A stretch of 10,096 nt of DNA from Anaerolineaceae bacterium (lineage in GTDB: Bacteria; Chloroflexota; Anaerolineae; Anaerolineales; Anaerolineaceae). The position numbers and the translations under genes were made by a program. A model generated the notes under the pieces. That model did no database searches and was not told where the DNA came from. It saw nothing but the letters and a program-made list of their open reading frames with translations. Below are positions 1-8,101 of this stretch, in pieces. Numbering within the stretch: the first letter of the stretch is position 1; each line of letters starts with the position of its first letter. The stretch is from NCBI GenBank assembly GCA_011620505.1, contig WOZA01000041.1, forward strand, positions 1 through 10,096, in the 5' to 3' direction.

Positions 1-86
1 AAATTCCACTATCGGATTTAACAGTGAGTTAAAAATCTGTTAAGTAAACGATAAACCCCAAATCTATGCGAAAGGAAACACCCTCT

Positions 87-127
87 CTTAAAAACTTCCA
101 AGTTTTAAGGTTGTTAACCTTTTTTTT
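87..127 (+). terminator. Possible terminator of an upstream gene, with two overlapping hairpins
   Basis: AAGGTT (107-112) and AACCTT (116-121) form a 6-bp stem with a GTT loop. It runs straight into a T tract (to 127), the shape of a Rho-independent terminator, though the stem is AT-rich and weak. A second, longer hairpin, 87-97 with 100-109 (one bulged A), shares bases 107-109, so the two cannot form together. Both lie upstream of the predicted nrdR promoter, so they would act on transcripts arriving from the left of the window. No gene end is visible here, so the role is inferred. Confidence 0.4.
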
Positions 128-128
128 C

Positions 129-157
129 TTGTGTTACTCAATCCCCTGTGCTAAAAT
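129..157 (+). promoter_or_regulatory. Predicted nrdR-nrdJ promoter (extended -10)
   Basis: TAAAAT (152-157) matches the -10 consensus at 5 of 6 positions and is preceded by TGC (149-151), an extended -10. A poor -35, TTGTGT (129-134), lies 17 bp upstream. Transcription would begin near 164, inside the first NrdR-box-like palindrome, a placement suited to repression. It is the only good promoter candidate I see ahead of nrdR. Confidence 0.55.
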
Positions 158-161
158 CGTT

Positions 162-177
162 ATACTACATGTAGGGG
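162..177 (+). promoter_or_regulatory. NrdR box 1 (operator)
   Basis: The 16-mer contains the perfect 10-bp palindrome CTACATGTAG (165-174). Its C-w-A-n-A-T-n-T-w-G core agrees with the known NrdR-box consensus (acaCwAtATaTwGtgt). It overlaps the predicted transcription start. A second similar site lies exactly 30 bp downstream, and NrdR boxes typically occur as pairs about three helical turns apart. Its place directly before nrdR-nrdJ implies autoregulation and repression of the reductase. Confidence 0.75.
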
Positions 178-191
178 TGAAATGCATGAAC

Positions 192-207
192 CCCCCACAT
201 TTAGGGG
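192..207 (+). promoter_or_regulatory. NrdR box 2 (operator)
   Basis: The core CCACATTTAG (195-204) matches box 1 at 8 of 10 positions, and the following GGGG is shared, so the two sites form an imperfect direct repeat with a 30-bp period. Box 2 is a weaker palindrome than box 1. It is nested in a larger inverted repeat, GAACCCC (188-194) and GGGGTTC (204-210), that could also fold in the mRNA leader just ahead of the nrdR ribosome binding site. Confidence 0.7.
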
Positions 208-232
208 TTCAACTTTTTTGAGGAGCTATTTT

Positions 233-694
233 ATGAAGTGCCCGTACTGCCAAGCCACAGATTCCAGCGTCGTAGACACCACCAAAGATGTCACCCATGG
301 CGTTATTCGCCGCCGCCGCGAATGTGACAGCTGTCACCAGCGCTTTAGCACCATCGAACGCACTATCATGACCACCCCCCTGCTGATCAAACGAGACGGC
401 ACGCGTGAGGAGTTCGACCGTGAAAAACTGTTGGCTGGATTGCGAACAGCTTGTGCCAAGCGTCCTGTGCCGGCTGCTGCCCTCAATAATTTGGTAAACG
501 AAATCGAAGCTGAGCTGCAAAAACGGGGGCGTTCTGAAATCAATTCCCGCGTGGTCGGAGATTTGGCTGTCAAAGGTCTGTTGAAATTGGACCACATCGC
601 CTATATCCGCTACGCTTCAGTCTATTTGCGCATGGACGATCTTCACGCCATCCGCGATGAAATCGATCACCTGCTTTCTGAAGAAGAAAAATAA
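233..694 (+). CDS. nrdR: Transcriptional repressor NrdR
   Basis: NrdR senses ATP/dATP and represses ribonucleotide reductase genes by binding paired NrdR boxes. The 153-aa product has the usual family length and order. An N-terminal zinc ribbon has Cys3, Cys6, Cys31 and Cys34 (CPYC and CDSC), with the basic run RRRREC at 26-31 used in DNA binding. An ATP-cone follows at about 49-139, and the conserved family signature appears as [11 protein letters not shown] (121-131). The ATG at 233 is chosen because GAGGAG (220-225) lies 7 nt upstream and the protein then starts at MKCPYC, as in other NrdR proteins. An in-frame ATG at 182 lacks a ribosome binding site and lies within the operator region. 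The stop is 16 bp before nrdJ, so the two are probably cotranscribed. Confidence 0.97.
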   Translation: MKCPYCQATDSSVVDTTKDVTHGVIRRRRECDSCHQRFSTIERTIMTTPLLIKRDGTREEFDREKLLAGLRTACAKRPVPAAALNNLVNEIEAELQKRGRSEINSRVVGDLAVKGLLKLDHIAYIRYASVYLRMDDLHAIRDEIDHLLSEEEK

Positions 695-710
695 CTTACA
701 GAGGCCTATT

Positions 711-3278
711 ATGCCAGAACCAACAGTTAATTCCTCAGGACTACTCCAAACACCTCCAATTCCGGAAAGTTTGCCGAAAATTGAGTTAACCGAAAACTCC
801 CGCCAGGTGCTCGCGAAACGTTACCTGCGTCGTGGAAATGATGGAAATCCCATCGAAAGCATTGATGATATGTTCTGGCGCGTCGCCTGGCATGTTGCCG
901 ATGTCCCCGAGCGTGAGCACGACCAGGAAGCACTGGCTGAAGCTTTTTACCGAATGATGGCTTCAAAATCCTTTTTTCCCAACTCACCGACCTTCACCGG
1001 TGCGGGCACACCTCTTGGACAACTGGCAGCATGTTTCGTGTTGCCGATTTCAGATGACATGGGACGTGCATCGGATGGGATTTTCAGCACCCTGCGCAAT
1101 GCAGCATTGATCCAACAAACAGGCGGCGGCAATGGTTTCAATTTCTCCCGTCTTCGTCCGCAGGGCTCAATCGTCAACACCTCTGCCGGTAGGGCGACCG
1201 GTCCGGTTGGCTTTCTGAAAGTCTATGACGACGCATTCGGTGAGATCGCCCAGGGAGGCACACGCCGCGGGGCAAATATGGGTGTCTTGCGGATCGATCA
1301 TCCCGATGTGGAAGCCTTCATTCAATGCAAGACCAGTGAAATGGCCATTACCAATTTCAACATTTCCCTGGGCATCACCGACAAATTCATGCAAGCGGTT
1401 GAGGATGATGCTGATTGGGAACTGCGTTTTCCGGACGTGCATCACCCATCTTACAAAACATTCCACGGCACGATCGATGCTGCCGAGCGTGCTGGCATTC
1501 CCATAAAAGTTCATAAGACCATCAAGGCGCGTAAGCTCTTTAACCTCTTTGTCCGCCAGGCGCATCACAATGGCGAACCGGGAGCGCTTTTCCTGGATAC
1601 CGCTAATCGCTATAACCCCGTCCCGCATCTTTATGAGCTTGAAGCCACGAATCCCTGCGGGGAACAGTGGCTTGGTCCCTATGAAAACTGCTGCCTTGGT
1701 TCGATCAACCTGGCGCAGATGCTCGGTGAGAATGGCACTGTTGACTGGGAAAAACTCCGCCAGACTACCAGGACGGCCACACGATTCCTCGATCATGTTG
1801 TGGACAAGAATGCTTATGTTCCCGCCGTACCCGAACTGAAACAAGCCGCGCTCAAAGCCCGCCGCATCGGCCTGGGAATTATGGGCCTGGCAGATCTGAT
1901 GTACCACTGCGGCGTGCGCTATGGCTCGGAGGAGTCCCTCGAGTTTTGTGGACAGGTGATGGAATTCATCCGTTACTTTTCAATGGAGACCAGCATCGAG
2001 ATGGCTCAGGAGCTTGGTGCTTTTCCTGCCATCAAAGGAAGCATCTATGATCCCGAAAACCTCACATGGGAAGCTCCTACCCCGCTTACACCCTACAAAC
2101 GCGACTGGCTGCGACCGGAATTGGATTGGCAGCGGATCATTGATGGCATTAAAGCTCACGGCATCCGCAATGCTGCCCAGACCACCATCGCCCCCACCGG
2201 AACTATTGGCACGGTGGCTGGCTGCGAAGGATATGGCTGTGAACCTGTTTTTGCGCTTGCTTACGTGCGTCACGTCAATGACAATGGTACCGATTTGCTG
2301 CTCAACTATGTCAGCCCCTTCTTCCAGAAGGCTTTGAACGCTGCCAATTTACCCGAAGAAACCAAGGACCAGATCATCAAGAAGGTAATAGAACAAGGCA
2401 CCTGCCAGCACATCGAGCAGCTTCCACAGCATATTCGCAACGTGTTTGTGGTATCTTCCGATATCACCGCTGACGAACATATCCATATCCAAGCTGCCCT
2501 GCAGCGTTTCGTGGATAACAGCCTCAGCAAGACCATCAACTTCCCAGAGGGCACAACTGAAGAAGATGTCAGTAAAGCTTTCATTAGTGCCTGGAAACTG
2601 GGCTGCAAAGGAATCACAGTCTATATCACAGGTTCCCGTGACAAGGTCGTGCTCGAAACCAAGGCGACCATGGAGAAGAAAGAGTTGAGCCCTTCGCCAA
2701 CCCTGATGCTTTTCGAGGCCGGGCAGGAGACCCAGCTTACCTTCTGGAAGGACAGCAAAAAACCACGCCCTCGCACATTGCATGGTTATACCTACTCCAT
2801 TGAGACTCCTTTGGGAAAAGCGTTTGTAACTATTAATGAAAATGGCGGATCGCAGCCTTTTGAGGTCTTCATCAACACTGCCAAAGCAGGTTCTGAGACT
2901 GCAGCACATTCAGAAGCCTTGGGTCGGCTGATTTCGTACATTCTCCGCCTGGCTTCCCCCGTTGAGCCGCGTGAACGCCTCAAAGTGGTCATGGAACAAC
3001 TCGCGGGCATCGGCGGCGGCAGATCGCTTGGTTTCGGTCCTAACCGCGTGCGCTCGCTTCCGGATGGGATTGCCAAAGCGCTGGATGAGTACCTCTTCCA
3101 ACAACACTGGGAAAAAGAAGAATCCGAGGTTGAGAGACCGATTGAACAGATACCCATGCCTGGCATTGACTCCCCCCTCCACAAGATCGGTGAGCTTTGT
3201 CCGGAATGCGGTCAGGCTACCATGATCAACGAGGAAGGTTGCCGCAAGTGCTATACCTGCGGGCATAGTGAATGTTAA
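711..3278 (+). CDS. nrdJ: Adenosylcobalamin-dependent (class II) ribonucleotide reductase
   Basis: Reduces ribonucleotides to 2'-deoxyribonucleotides using a thiyl radical generated from adenosylcobalamin, in the cytoplasm and independently of oxygen. The protein is 855 aa. Visible catalytic residues are redox Cys108 (LAACFVLP), the NPCGE motif with Asn314, thiyl Cys316 and Glu318, and second redox Cys327 ([10 protein letters not shown]); the 11-residue spacing from Cys316 to Cys327 matches Thermotoga maritima NrdJ. APTGTIG (494-500) and GCKGITVY (631-638) are further family signatures. Residues about 688-797 form a TSCPD domain. The tail (Cys830, 833, 844, 847, 850, 855) is a Cys-rich zinc-binding/redox-shuttle segment. 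ATG at 711 is preceded by GAGG (701-704); an in-frame codon at 657 would overlap nrdR and is rejected. Coupled to nrdR and presumably controlled by the upstream NrdR boxes. I see no cobalamin riboswitch upstream. Confidence 0.97.
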   Translation: MPEPTVNSSGLLQTPPIPESLPKIELTENSRQVLAKRYLRRGNDGNPIESIDDMFWRVAWHVADVPEREHDQEALAEAFYRMMASKSFFPNSPTFTGAGTPLGQLAACFVLPISDDMGRASDGIFSTLRNAALIQQTGGGNGFNFSRLRPQGSIVNTSAGRATGPVGFLKVYDDAFGEIAQGGTRRGANMGVLRIDHPDVEAFIQCKTSEMAITNFNISLGITDKFMQAVEDDADWELRFPDVHHPSYKTFHGTIDAAERAGIPIKVHKTIKARKLFNLFVRQAHHNGEPGALFLDTANRYNPVPHLYELEATNPCGEQWLGPYENCCLGSINLAQMLGENGTVDWEKLRQTTRTATRFLDHVVDKNAYVPAVPELKQAALKARRIGLGIMGLADLMYHCGVRYGSEESLEFCGQVMEFIRYFSMETSIEMAQELGAFPAIKGSIYDPENLTWEAPTPLTPYKRDWLRPELDWQRIIDGIKAHGIRNAAQTTIAPTGTIGTVAGCEGYGCEPVFALAYVRHVNDNGTDLLLNYVSPFFQKALNAANLPEETKDQIIKKVIEQGTCQHIEQLPQHIRNVFVVSSDITADEHIHIQAALQRFVDNSLSKTINFPEGTTEEDVSKAFISAWKLGCKGITVYITGSRDKVVLETKATMEKKELSPSPTLMLFEAGQETQLTFWKDSKKPRPRTLHGYTYSIETPLGKAFVTINENGGSQPFEVFINTAKAGSETAAHSEALGRLISYILRLASPVEPRERLKVVMEQLAGIGGGRSLGFGPNRVRSLPDGIAKALDEYLFQQHWEKEESEVERPIEQIPMPGIDSPLHKIGELCPECGQATMINEEGCRKCYTCGHSEC

Positions 3279-3374
3279 TAAAACTTGATGAATAACGAAT
3301 TTTTAGCACTTGTTTGCCAGAAGTTTGTATCGGAATACATTTGACAATACAAGAAAATAGTGGAATAATAGTGT

Positions 3375-3415
3375 TGCGCACGGCTTGGGTGCCCCCCTCA
3401 CCCAAGCCGTGCGCA
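3375..3415. terminator. Hairpin between convergent nrdJ and obgE, likely bidirectional terminator
   Basis: A perfect 17-bp stem (3375-3391 with 3399-3415) encloses the loop CCCCCCT. It lies 96 bp after the nrdJ stop and 12 bp beyond the obgE stop. The downstream flank is ATTTAATTTC on the plus strand and AACACTATTATT on the minus strand. Neither is a strong U tract, but the stem is long and GC-rich. Serving both converging transcripts is the simplest reading. Confidence 0.75.
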
Positions 3416-3427
3416 TTTAATTTCAGG

Positions 3428-4687
3428 TTAGTCCTGCCACTCCAATTCCCACTCACCAATGATGACGCTGTCACCTTCCTGAATGCCCAAATCGCGCAGA
3501 GCCTTTTCAACCCCGAGCCCCGCCATCAACTTTTGGAAACGTCGAACTGAGCCGGGTTGGTCAAAGTAGGTCATCGCAGCCGCTTTTTCGATGCGAGCTC
3601 CCGACAAAACATACCCATCCTCGGTCTTCTCAATTTGGAAGGCATTCGGGTCGGCCTCTGCCCGGTAGACCGGCATTTCGATTTCTTTTTGCTCTTCAGG
3701 CAGCTCCCTTAGCATGTTGAAAACCTTCCACATCAGCTCTTTTAAGTTGTACTGGCTGACGGCTGAAACCGGCATCAACTCCACCCCCAGGTTCTTAAAT
3801 TCCAGGCGCAGCGATTCATACTTCTCTGCTACATCCGGTAGATCCATCTTGTTCAAAACGACGATTTGCGGGCGTTTTCCAAGCAGATCATCAAACAGTT
3901 CGAGTTCAGCATTGATGGTGTGATAATCTTCCAGAGGATCCTCCGAAAGACCATCCAACACGTGGATGAGGAGACGGGTGCGCTGAATGTGCCGCAGGAA
4001 GTCAAAACCCAGGCCGATTCCCAGGGAAGCCCCCTCGATCAGACCGGGTATGTCTGCCATCACAAAAGTGCTGTCCGGGTCAAGCTTCACCACGCCCAGG
4101 TTTGGCTCGAGCGTCGTAAAGGGGTAATCAGCCACCTTGGGTCTGGAGTTCGTTGTTGCGGCTAAAATTGACGATTTTCCAGCATTTGGCAGCCCAACGA
4201 GCCCGACATCCGCAATCAATTTCAATTCAAGCCTTAGGTTGAATTCTTCACCCGGTTCACCCTTTTCTGCCGTGAGAGGCATTTGATTACGGCTGGTCGC
4301 AAAGTGCTGGTTGCCCCTGCCCCCTCGCCCCCCTTTGGCAACAACCAACCGCTGACCCGGCAAGACGAGGTCCCCGATCAATTCTGCCTTGTCGTCATCA
4401 TAGATCGCAGTACCCGGTGGAACCGGGATGATCAGGTCCTCCGCCGAGCGCCCGCTGCGGTTGGTAGGGCCGCCGTTTTTACCTGCATCGGCAAAGAAAT
4501 GCTCGTTCTGATGAAAATGGCTCAGGGTATTGAGGGTCGGAACCACCTCAAAGATTACATCCCCACCTCTGCCCCCATCTCCACCATCAGGACCACCGCG
4601 CGGTCGGTATTTTTCACGGTGCATATGCACCATTCCATCGCCGCCTTTACCAGACGCGACCTTAATCTGCACAGAATCGATAAACAT
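3428..4687 (-). CDS. obgE: GTPase ObgE/CgtA, ribosome assembly factor
   Basis: Obg is an essential GTPase that binds the 50S subunit during ribosome maturation and links it to nucleotide (including ppGpp) status. The 419-aa product shows all three classical parts. The Gly-rich Obg fold spans about 1-158 (GGPDGGDGGRGG at 31-42, GGRGGRGN at 119-126). The G domain spans about 159-330: G1 GLPNAGKSS 165-173, G2 TT 191-192, G3 DIPGLIEG 212-219, G4 NKMD 279-282, G5 SAVS 308-311. The C-terminal OCT domain covers about 350-419. The ATG at 4687 gives the family-typical start MFIDSV; upstream is only a modest AAAGAG. In many bacteria obg follows rplU-rpmA, but here it stands alone, separated from the upstream minus-strand gene by a terminator. 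I could not pick a convincing promoter in 4688-4780. Confidence 0.97.
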   Translation of the reverse strand: MFIDSVQIKVASGKGGDGMVHMHREKYRPRGGPDGGDGGRGGDVIFEVVPTLNTLSHFHQNEHFFADAGKNGGPTNRSGRSAEDLIIPVPPGTAIYDDDKAELIGDLVLPGQRLVVAKGGRGGRGNQHFATSRNQMPLTAEKGEPGEEFNLRLELKLIADVGLVGLPNAGKSSILAATTNSRPKVADYPFTTLEPNLGVVKLDPDSTFVMADIPGLIEGASLGIGLGFDFLRHIQRTRLLIHVLDGLSEDPLEDYHTINAELELFDDLLGKRPQIVVLNKMDLPDVAEKYESLRLEFKNLGVELMPVSAVSQYNLKELMWKVFNMLRELPEEQKEIEMPVYRAEADPNAFQIEKTEDGYVLSGARIEKAAAMTYFDQPGSVRRFQKLMAGLGVEKALRDLGIQEGDSVIIGEWELEWQD

Positions 4688-4780
4688 AGTTGCTCTTTCG
4701 TTTTTGGTTAGGGTGAGTTTATCACAATCCTAATTTGGCTTACAGAGGATAACAGACCAGCAATATGTGTATTCCCATTT

Positions 4781-4812
4781 AAAAAGCAACCGGTCAGCTG
4801 CCTGACCGGTTG
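4781..4812 (-). terminator. Rho-independent terminator of the argS-COG2403 unit
   Basis: CAACCGGTCAG (4787-4797) and CTGACCGGTTG (4802-4812) form a perfect 11-bp stem with a 4-nt loop. Read on the minus strand, it begins 17 nt after the stop of the COG2403 gene and is followed by C then TTTTT (4785-4781). This is a textbook intrinsic terminator and separates that transcript from obgE. Confidence 0.88.
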
Positions 4813-4828
4813 TGTGTGTAACATGAAA

Positions 4829-6148
4829 CTACTTGCCAAACTTCTTCCTCAGGATATCCTCGAGGTCAGGCTTGCCGATTTCCTCCAGCTCATAACGCAC
4901 GCGCTGGCTGGGGCGGTTGATCTTCATTACCCGGGTCAGATCGATCGGTGTACCGATAATGACCAGGTCCACATCTGCGGCTTCGATGGTTTTCTCGAGG
5001 TCGCGGATCTGCTGCTCGCCGTAACCCATTGCCGGCAGAATGGTGCCGGTGTTGGGGTACTTTTTATAGGTGGCAAGGATCTCACCGACAGCGAACGGTC
5101 GTGGGTCCACAATCTCTGCCGCGCCAAAACGGCGGGCAGCCACCCAACCGGCACCGATCTTCATGCCGCCGTGGGTCAGCGTGGGGCCATCTTCCACCAC
5201 CAGCACCCGCTTGCCGCGAATGGCTTCGGGATCATCCACATAGATCGGGGAAGCAGCTTCGATGATGATCGCGTTGGGGTTGATGTTATGGACATTTTCG
5301 CGTACCTTGTTGACATCTTCCGGATTGGCGGTGTCGACCTTATTAATGACGACCACGTCCGCCAAGCGCACATTAACCTCACCAGGATAGTAGGAACTTT
5401 CATGCCCGGGGCGCAGGGGATCTGCCACGGTGATCTGTAAGTCGGGTTTATAGAATGAAAAATCATTGTTTCCGCCGTCCCACAGGATCACATCCACTTC
5501 TTTTTCCGCTTCACGCAGGATCGCTTCGTAATCCACACCAGCATAGACAATAACACCGTTGTCGATGTGGGGTTCGTATTCCTCGCGTTCCTCAATCGTG
5601 CATTCATGCTTGTCGAGGTCGGCATAGGTCGCAAAGCGCTGAACACGCTGCTTCACCAGGTCTCCATAAGGCATGGGGTGGCGGATAGCTGCCACTTTGA
5701 AGCCCATTTTCTGGAGGATTGCTGCAACGCGGCGGGTGGTTTGGCTTTTGCCGCTGCCAGTGCGGACGGCGCAGATAGCGACCACGGGTTTGGTGGATTT
5801 GACCTGGGTTTCTTTGGTACCCATCAGACGGAAATCAGCACCCAGTGAATTGACCAGGGCAGATTTGTGCATCACATAATCGTAAGGAACATCACTGTAA
5901 GCGAAAACGACTTCATCAACATCGAACTGCTTGATCAGATCAGGCAATTCCGACTCGGGATAGATTTTGATGCCTTCAGGATACAGTTTTCCAGCAAGCT
6001 CGGCAGGGTACTTTCTACCGTCAATATTTGGGATCTGTGTCGCGGTGAATGCAACCACTTCATACTGTTCGTTGTCACGATAGAAAGTATTGAAGTTATG
6101 AAAATCCCGACCTGCTGCTCCCATGATTAGTGTACGAATTCGACTCAT
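4829..6148 (-). CDS. COG2403 predicted GTPase, cyclic 2,3-diphosphoglycerate synthetase-like
   Basis: The 439-aa protein resembles proteins annotated as cyclic 2,3-diphosphoglycerate synthase; the name comes from the thermophilic methanogen enzyme that closes 2,3-diphosphoglycerate into its cyclic form using ATP. Residues about 4-110 look like a Rossmann-type domain (LIMGAAGRDFHNF at 7-19). The P-loop domain follows: GSGKS (131-135) within AVRTGSGKSQTTRR, a Walker-B-like ILWDGGNND (221-229), and NKVD (269-272), a GTPase G4-type guanine-specificity motif. No membrane segment or signal peptide is visible. The start is well supported by AAAAGGAG (6155-6162) 6 nt upstream. It lies 38 bp after argS on the same strand, so cotranscription is likely, and ends at a strong terminator. 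Cyclic DPG production is unproven for bacterial members; the NKxD motif suggests GTP use. Family assignment is firm, function is not. Confidence 0.8.
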   Translation of the reverse strand: MSRIRTLIMGAAGRDFHNFNTFYRDNEQYEVVAFTATQIPNIDGRKYPAELAGKLYPEGIKIYPESELPDLIKQFDVDEVVFAYSDVPYDYVMHKSALVNSLGADFRLMGTKETQVKSTKPVVAICAVRTGSGKSQTTRRVAAILQKMGFKVAAIRHPMPYGDLVKQRVQRFATYADLDKHECTIEEREEYEPHIDNGVIVYAGVDYEAILREAEKEVDVILWDGGNNDFSFYKPDLQITVADPLRPGHESSYYPGEVNVRLADVVVINKVDTANPEDVNKVRENVHNINPNAIIIEAASPIYVDDPEAIRGKRVLVVEDGPTLTHGGMKIGAGWVAARRFGAAEIVDPRPFAVGEILATYKKYPNTGTILPAMGYGEQQIRDLEKTIEAADVDLVIIGTPIDLTRVMKINRPSQRVRYELEEIGKPDLEDILRKKFGK

Positions 6149-6186
6149 ATGTTTCTCCTTTTGATTTTGATTGTTCTTATTCTACA

Positions 6187-7944
6187 TCACATCACTTGTG
6201 GTGATTGAATTCCGAGTAACGATAACCCATTTTCAAGCGCGATCTTGGCTGCCTGAACAAGCACCAGGCGCGAAAGGCGGGTTGAGCCTTCAGCAGACAA
6301 GACCGGACATTGGGTATAAAAATCATTGAATGCCTGGGCAAGCTCAAAAGCGTACGTTGCTACCAGCAAGGGTTTGAATTCAACAGCAGCTTTTTGGACC
6401 ACTTCTGGAAGTTGCGAAATCTTCTCAATCAGATTGACTTCCGCAGGCGTTAGCTCGTGGCTGAAGGTTGCCTTGCTGGGCGCGGGCTCGTTGAGACGGC
6501 GCAGGATGCTGTTGGCACGCACGACGGCATACTGGATGTAAGGAGCGGATTGTCCATTGAAATCGAGCGCGGTGTCCCAGTCGAAGGTCACGACCTTGGT
6601 GTTTTCCCGCGAGATCATTGGGTACTTGATGGCGCCCAAGGCAACTTTTTCCGCCACGTCTTGCATCGTTTCTGCATCCAATGCCGGGTTTTTCTCCCGG
6701 ACGACCTCAAGAGCTCGTTGCGTAGCCTCCCGGATCAGGTCATCCAGCAGCACCACTGTTCCATCCCGGGAGGACATGGTCACGTTCCCGGGCAAATTGA
6801 CGATCTCATAGGCGAGATGCCGCATGCGACCAGCCCAGGGGTAACCCATCAACTCCATCACCTTGATTATTTGCTTCATGTGCAGCGACTGACGGACATC
6901 AATCACATAGATGGATTGGTCGAGGTCATATTCCGTGAATTTCATGATTGCCAGGGGGATTTCCTTGGTGGCATACAAAGAGGTGCCATCCGAGCGCAGA
7001 ATGACCACCACCCGGTATTCTTCCTTGGTGCCCAGTTTTTTATCCAGGTCAATGATGACCGGGTTTTCCGGGCGGCCGTCTTCGGCCAATCCGCTTTGAA
7101 TCAACTGGTCGACCAAAGCTTTACCAGGTTCTTCAACTTCGCTTTCGAAGTAAATCCGGTCAAAATGCTCACCTAATAATGTGTAAACTTGTTCGAAGCC
7201 TTCCATTGACCAATCGCGGGTCTGCTTCCAAAGGTCCTTAAGGTGCTGTTCGCCGGCATCCCAGCGCCCGAAATAATCTCTGACCGCAGCCTCAAACGCA
7301 GGCTCACTCACAAAACGTTTGTCTGCCTCAGCATATAGATCAGCCATCCAGCGCATCGTATCAACGCCAGGCTGCTCGCCAGAGTGGTACATCTCGTAAT
7401 TGCACATCCACTTGATTACGTGCAGTCCAATATCGCCGATGTAGTTGGCGCGGATAACCTTTTTGCCGCTGGCTTCGAGGATGTTGCAGACCGAGCCGCC
7501 CAGGATTACATTCCGCAGGTGACCCACATGCAGCGGCTTATGCGTGTTTGGGTTGGAATATTCCACCATCACTGGCTTGCCCTGCTGTGCCTGGGAGCCA
7601 AACGCCTTACCTTGTTCCAGAACCATACTGACTACTCTTTCGGCGTATTGGTGGGGCTCAAAGTACAGGTTCAGATATCCTTTAACGGCTTCAATATGTG
7701 AGAAACCGGGTAAATCTGCGACCTGGTTTTTCAGGATTTCCGCAAATTCCTGGGCTTTTTTGGGAACCGGCAGGGATTTGTCTGGATCTGCTGCTGCCAG
7801 CGGAAAAAGCGGTGCGGCAAGCCCCCATTCCCCGCTGAATGGAATGTTGCGGAACTCCACTTTGCCAGTGGGCAGTCCCCGGGTTTGGCAAAATCGGTCA
7901 ATGATCAAAGCTAATTGTTCTTTTACGTCATCAAACATAGGCAT
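6187..7944 (-). CDS. argS: Arginyl-tRNA synthetase
   Basis: Charges tRNA-Arg with arginine using ATP; class I aminoacyl-tRNA synthetase, cytoplasmic. The 585-aa protein is full length. The N-terminal additional domain (about 1-110) precedes the catalytic core, whose HIGH motif appears as HVGH (139-142) within NPNTHKPLHVGHLRN. The KMSKS-equivalent is the degenerate MSSRDG (390-395), normal for many ArgRS. Near the C terminus the anticodon-binding DALR domain starts about QYAVVRANSILRR (471-483) and runs to LLGIQSPQVM. Two starts are possible: ATG at 7944 (MPMFDDV), used here, or ATG at 7938 (MFDDV), which has GTGAG placed 6 nt upstream and may be the real one. An extended -10 promoter lies just upstream. 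The gene leads a probable two-gene unit with the COG2403 GTPase. Confidence 0.96.
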   Translation of the reverse strand: MPMFDDVKEQLALIIDRFCQTRGLPTGKVEFRNIPFSGEWGLAAPLFPLAAADPDKSLPVPKKAQEFAEILKNQVADLPGFSHIEAVKGYLNLYFEPHQYAERVVSMVLEQGKAFGSQAQQGKPVMVEYSNPNTHKPLHVGHLRNVILGGSVCNILEASGKKVIRANYIGDIGLHVIKWMCNYEMYHSGEQPGVDTMRWMADLYAEADKRFVSEPAFEAAVRDYFGRWDAGEQHLKDLWKQTRDWSMEGFEQVYTLLGEHFDRIYFESEVEEPGKALVDQLIQSGLAEDGRPENPVIIDLDKKLGTKEEYRVVVILRSDGTSLYATKEIPLAIMKFTEYDLDQSIYVIDVRQSLHMKQIIKVMELMGYPWAGRMRHLAYEIVNLPGNVTMSSRDGTVVLLDDLIREATQRALEVVREKNPALDAETMQDVAEKVALGAIKYPMISRENTKVVTFDWDTALDFNGQSAPYIQYAVVRANSILRRLNEPAPSKATFSHELTPAEVNLIEKISQLPEVVQKAAVEFKPLLVATYAFELAQAFNDFYTQCPVLSAEGSTRLSRLVLVQAAKIALENGLSLLGIQSPQVM

Positions 7945-7964
7945 CTCACAGTTGGTCAGGGGCG

Positions 7965-7973
7965 ATTATAACA
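7965..7973 (-). promoter_or_regulatory. Extended -10 promoter of argS
   Basis: On the minus strand the sequence reads TGTTATAAT: a perfect TATAAT preceded by TGT, an extended -10 element. No good -35 is present at 16-18 bp, which extended -10 promoters tolerate. Transcription would start near 7958, giving a leader of only about 14-20 nt before argS, so there is no room for a T-box or another leader riboswitch. Confidence 0.6.
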
Positions 7974-8041
7974 TCGAGGGATGGACATTGGGCCGCTTCA
8001 TAGGCATTCCCATGTCCGTAAAACCTGTATGATTCCCCGTT

Positions 8042-8082
8042 AAACAAAAAAAGAGGTCCCCCACCCTTAAGTAGGGAGCCTC
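8042..8082 (-). terminator. Rho-independent terminator of rpsT
   Basis: Read on the minus strand, the arms GAGGCTCCC (8082-8074) and GGGGGACCTC (8062-8053) pair with one bulged A and one G-U pair. They are followed at once by TTTTTTTGTTT (8052-8042). The element starts 19 nt after the rpsT stop. It separates rpsT from argS, whose own promoter lies further on at 7965-7973. Confidence 0.85.
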
Positions 8083-8101
8083 GGTGTGGGTTAATAAATG
8101 C

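Noticed and set aside
182..232. In-frame upstream ATG extending nrdR by 17 codons
   Set aside because: It has no ribosome binding site, overlaps NrdR box 2, and adds residues absent from NrdR proteins; ATG 233 has GAGGAG at the right distance.
657..710. Start of nrdJ at 657, overlapping the end of nrdR
   Set aside because: It lacks a ribosome binding site and adds a low-complexity lysine-rich tail; ATG 711 has GAGG 6 nt upstream.
1167..1907. 246-codon open frame on the minus strand inside nrdJ
   Set aside because: It is antisense to the catalytic core of a strongly conserved gene and shows no recognisable domain; a shadow.
4814..5440. 208-codon plus-strand frame opposite the COG2403 gene
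   Set aside because: It begins inside the terminator region and has no ribosome binding site or known domain; the minus-strand gene explains the DNA.
6457..7176. 239-codon plus-strand frame opposite argS
   Set aside because: It lies wholly antisense to the ArgRS catalytic core, with His-rich composition typical of a shadow frame.
7945..8040. T-box or other leader regulator ahead of argS
   Set aside because: The extended -10 at 7965-7973 leaves a leader of about 14-20 nt, too short for any such element.
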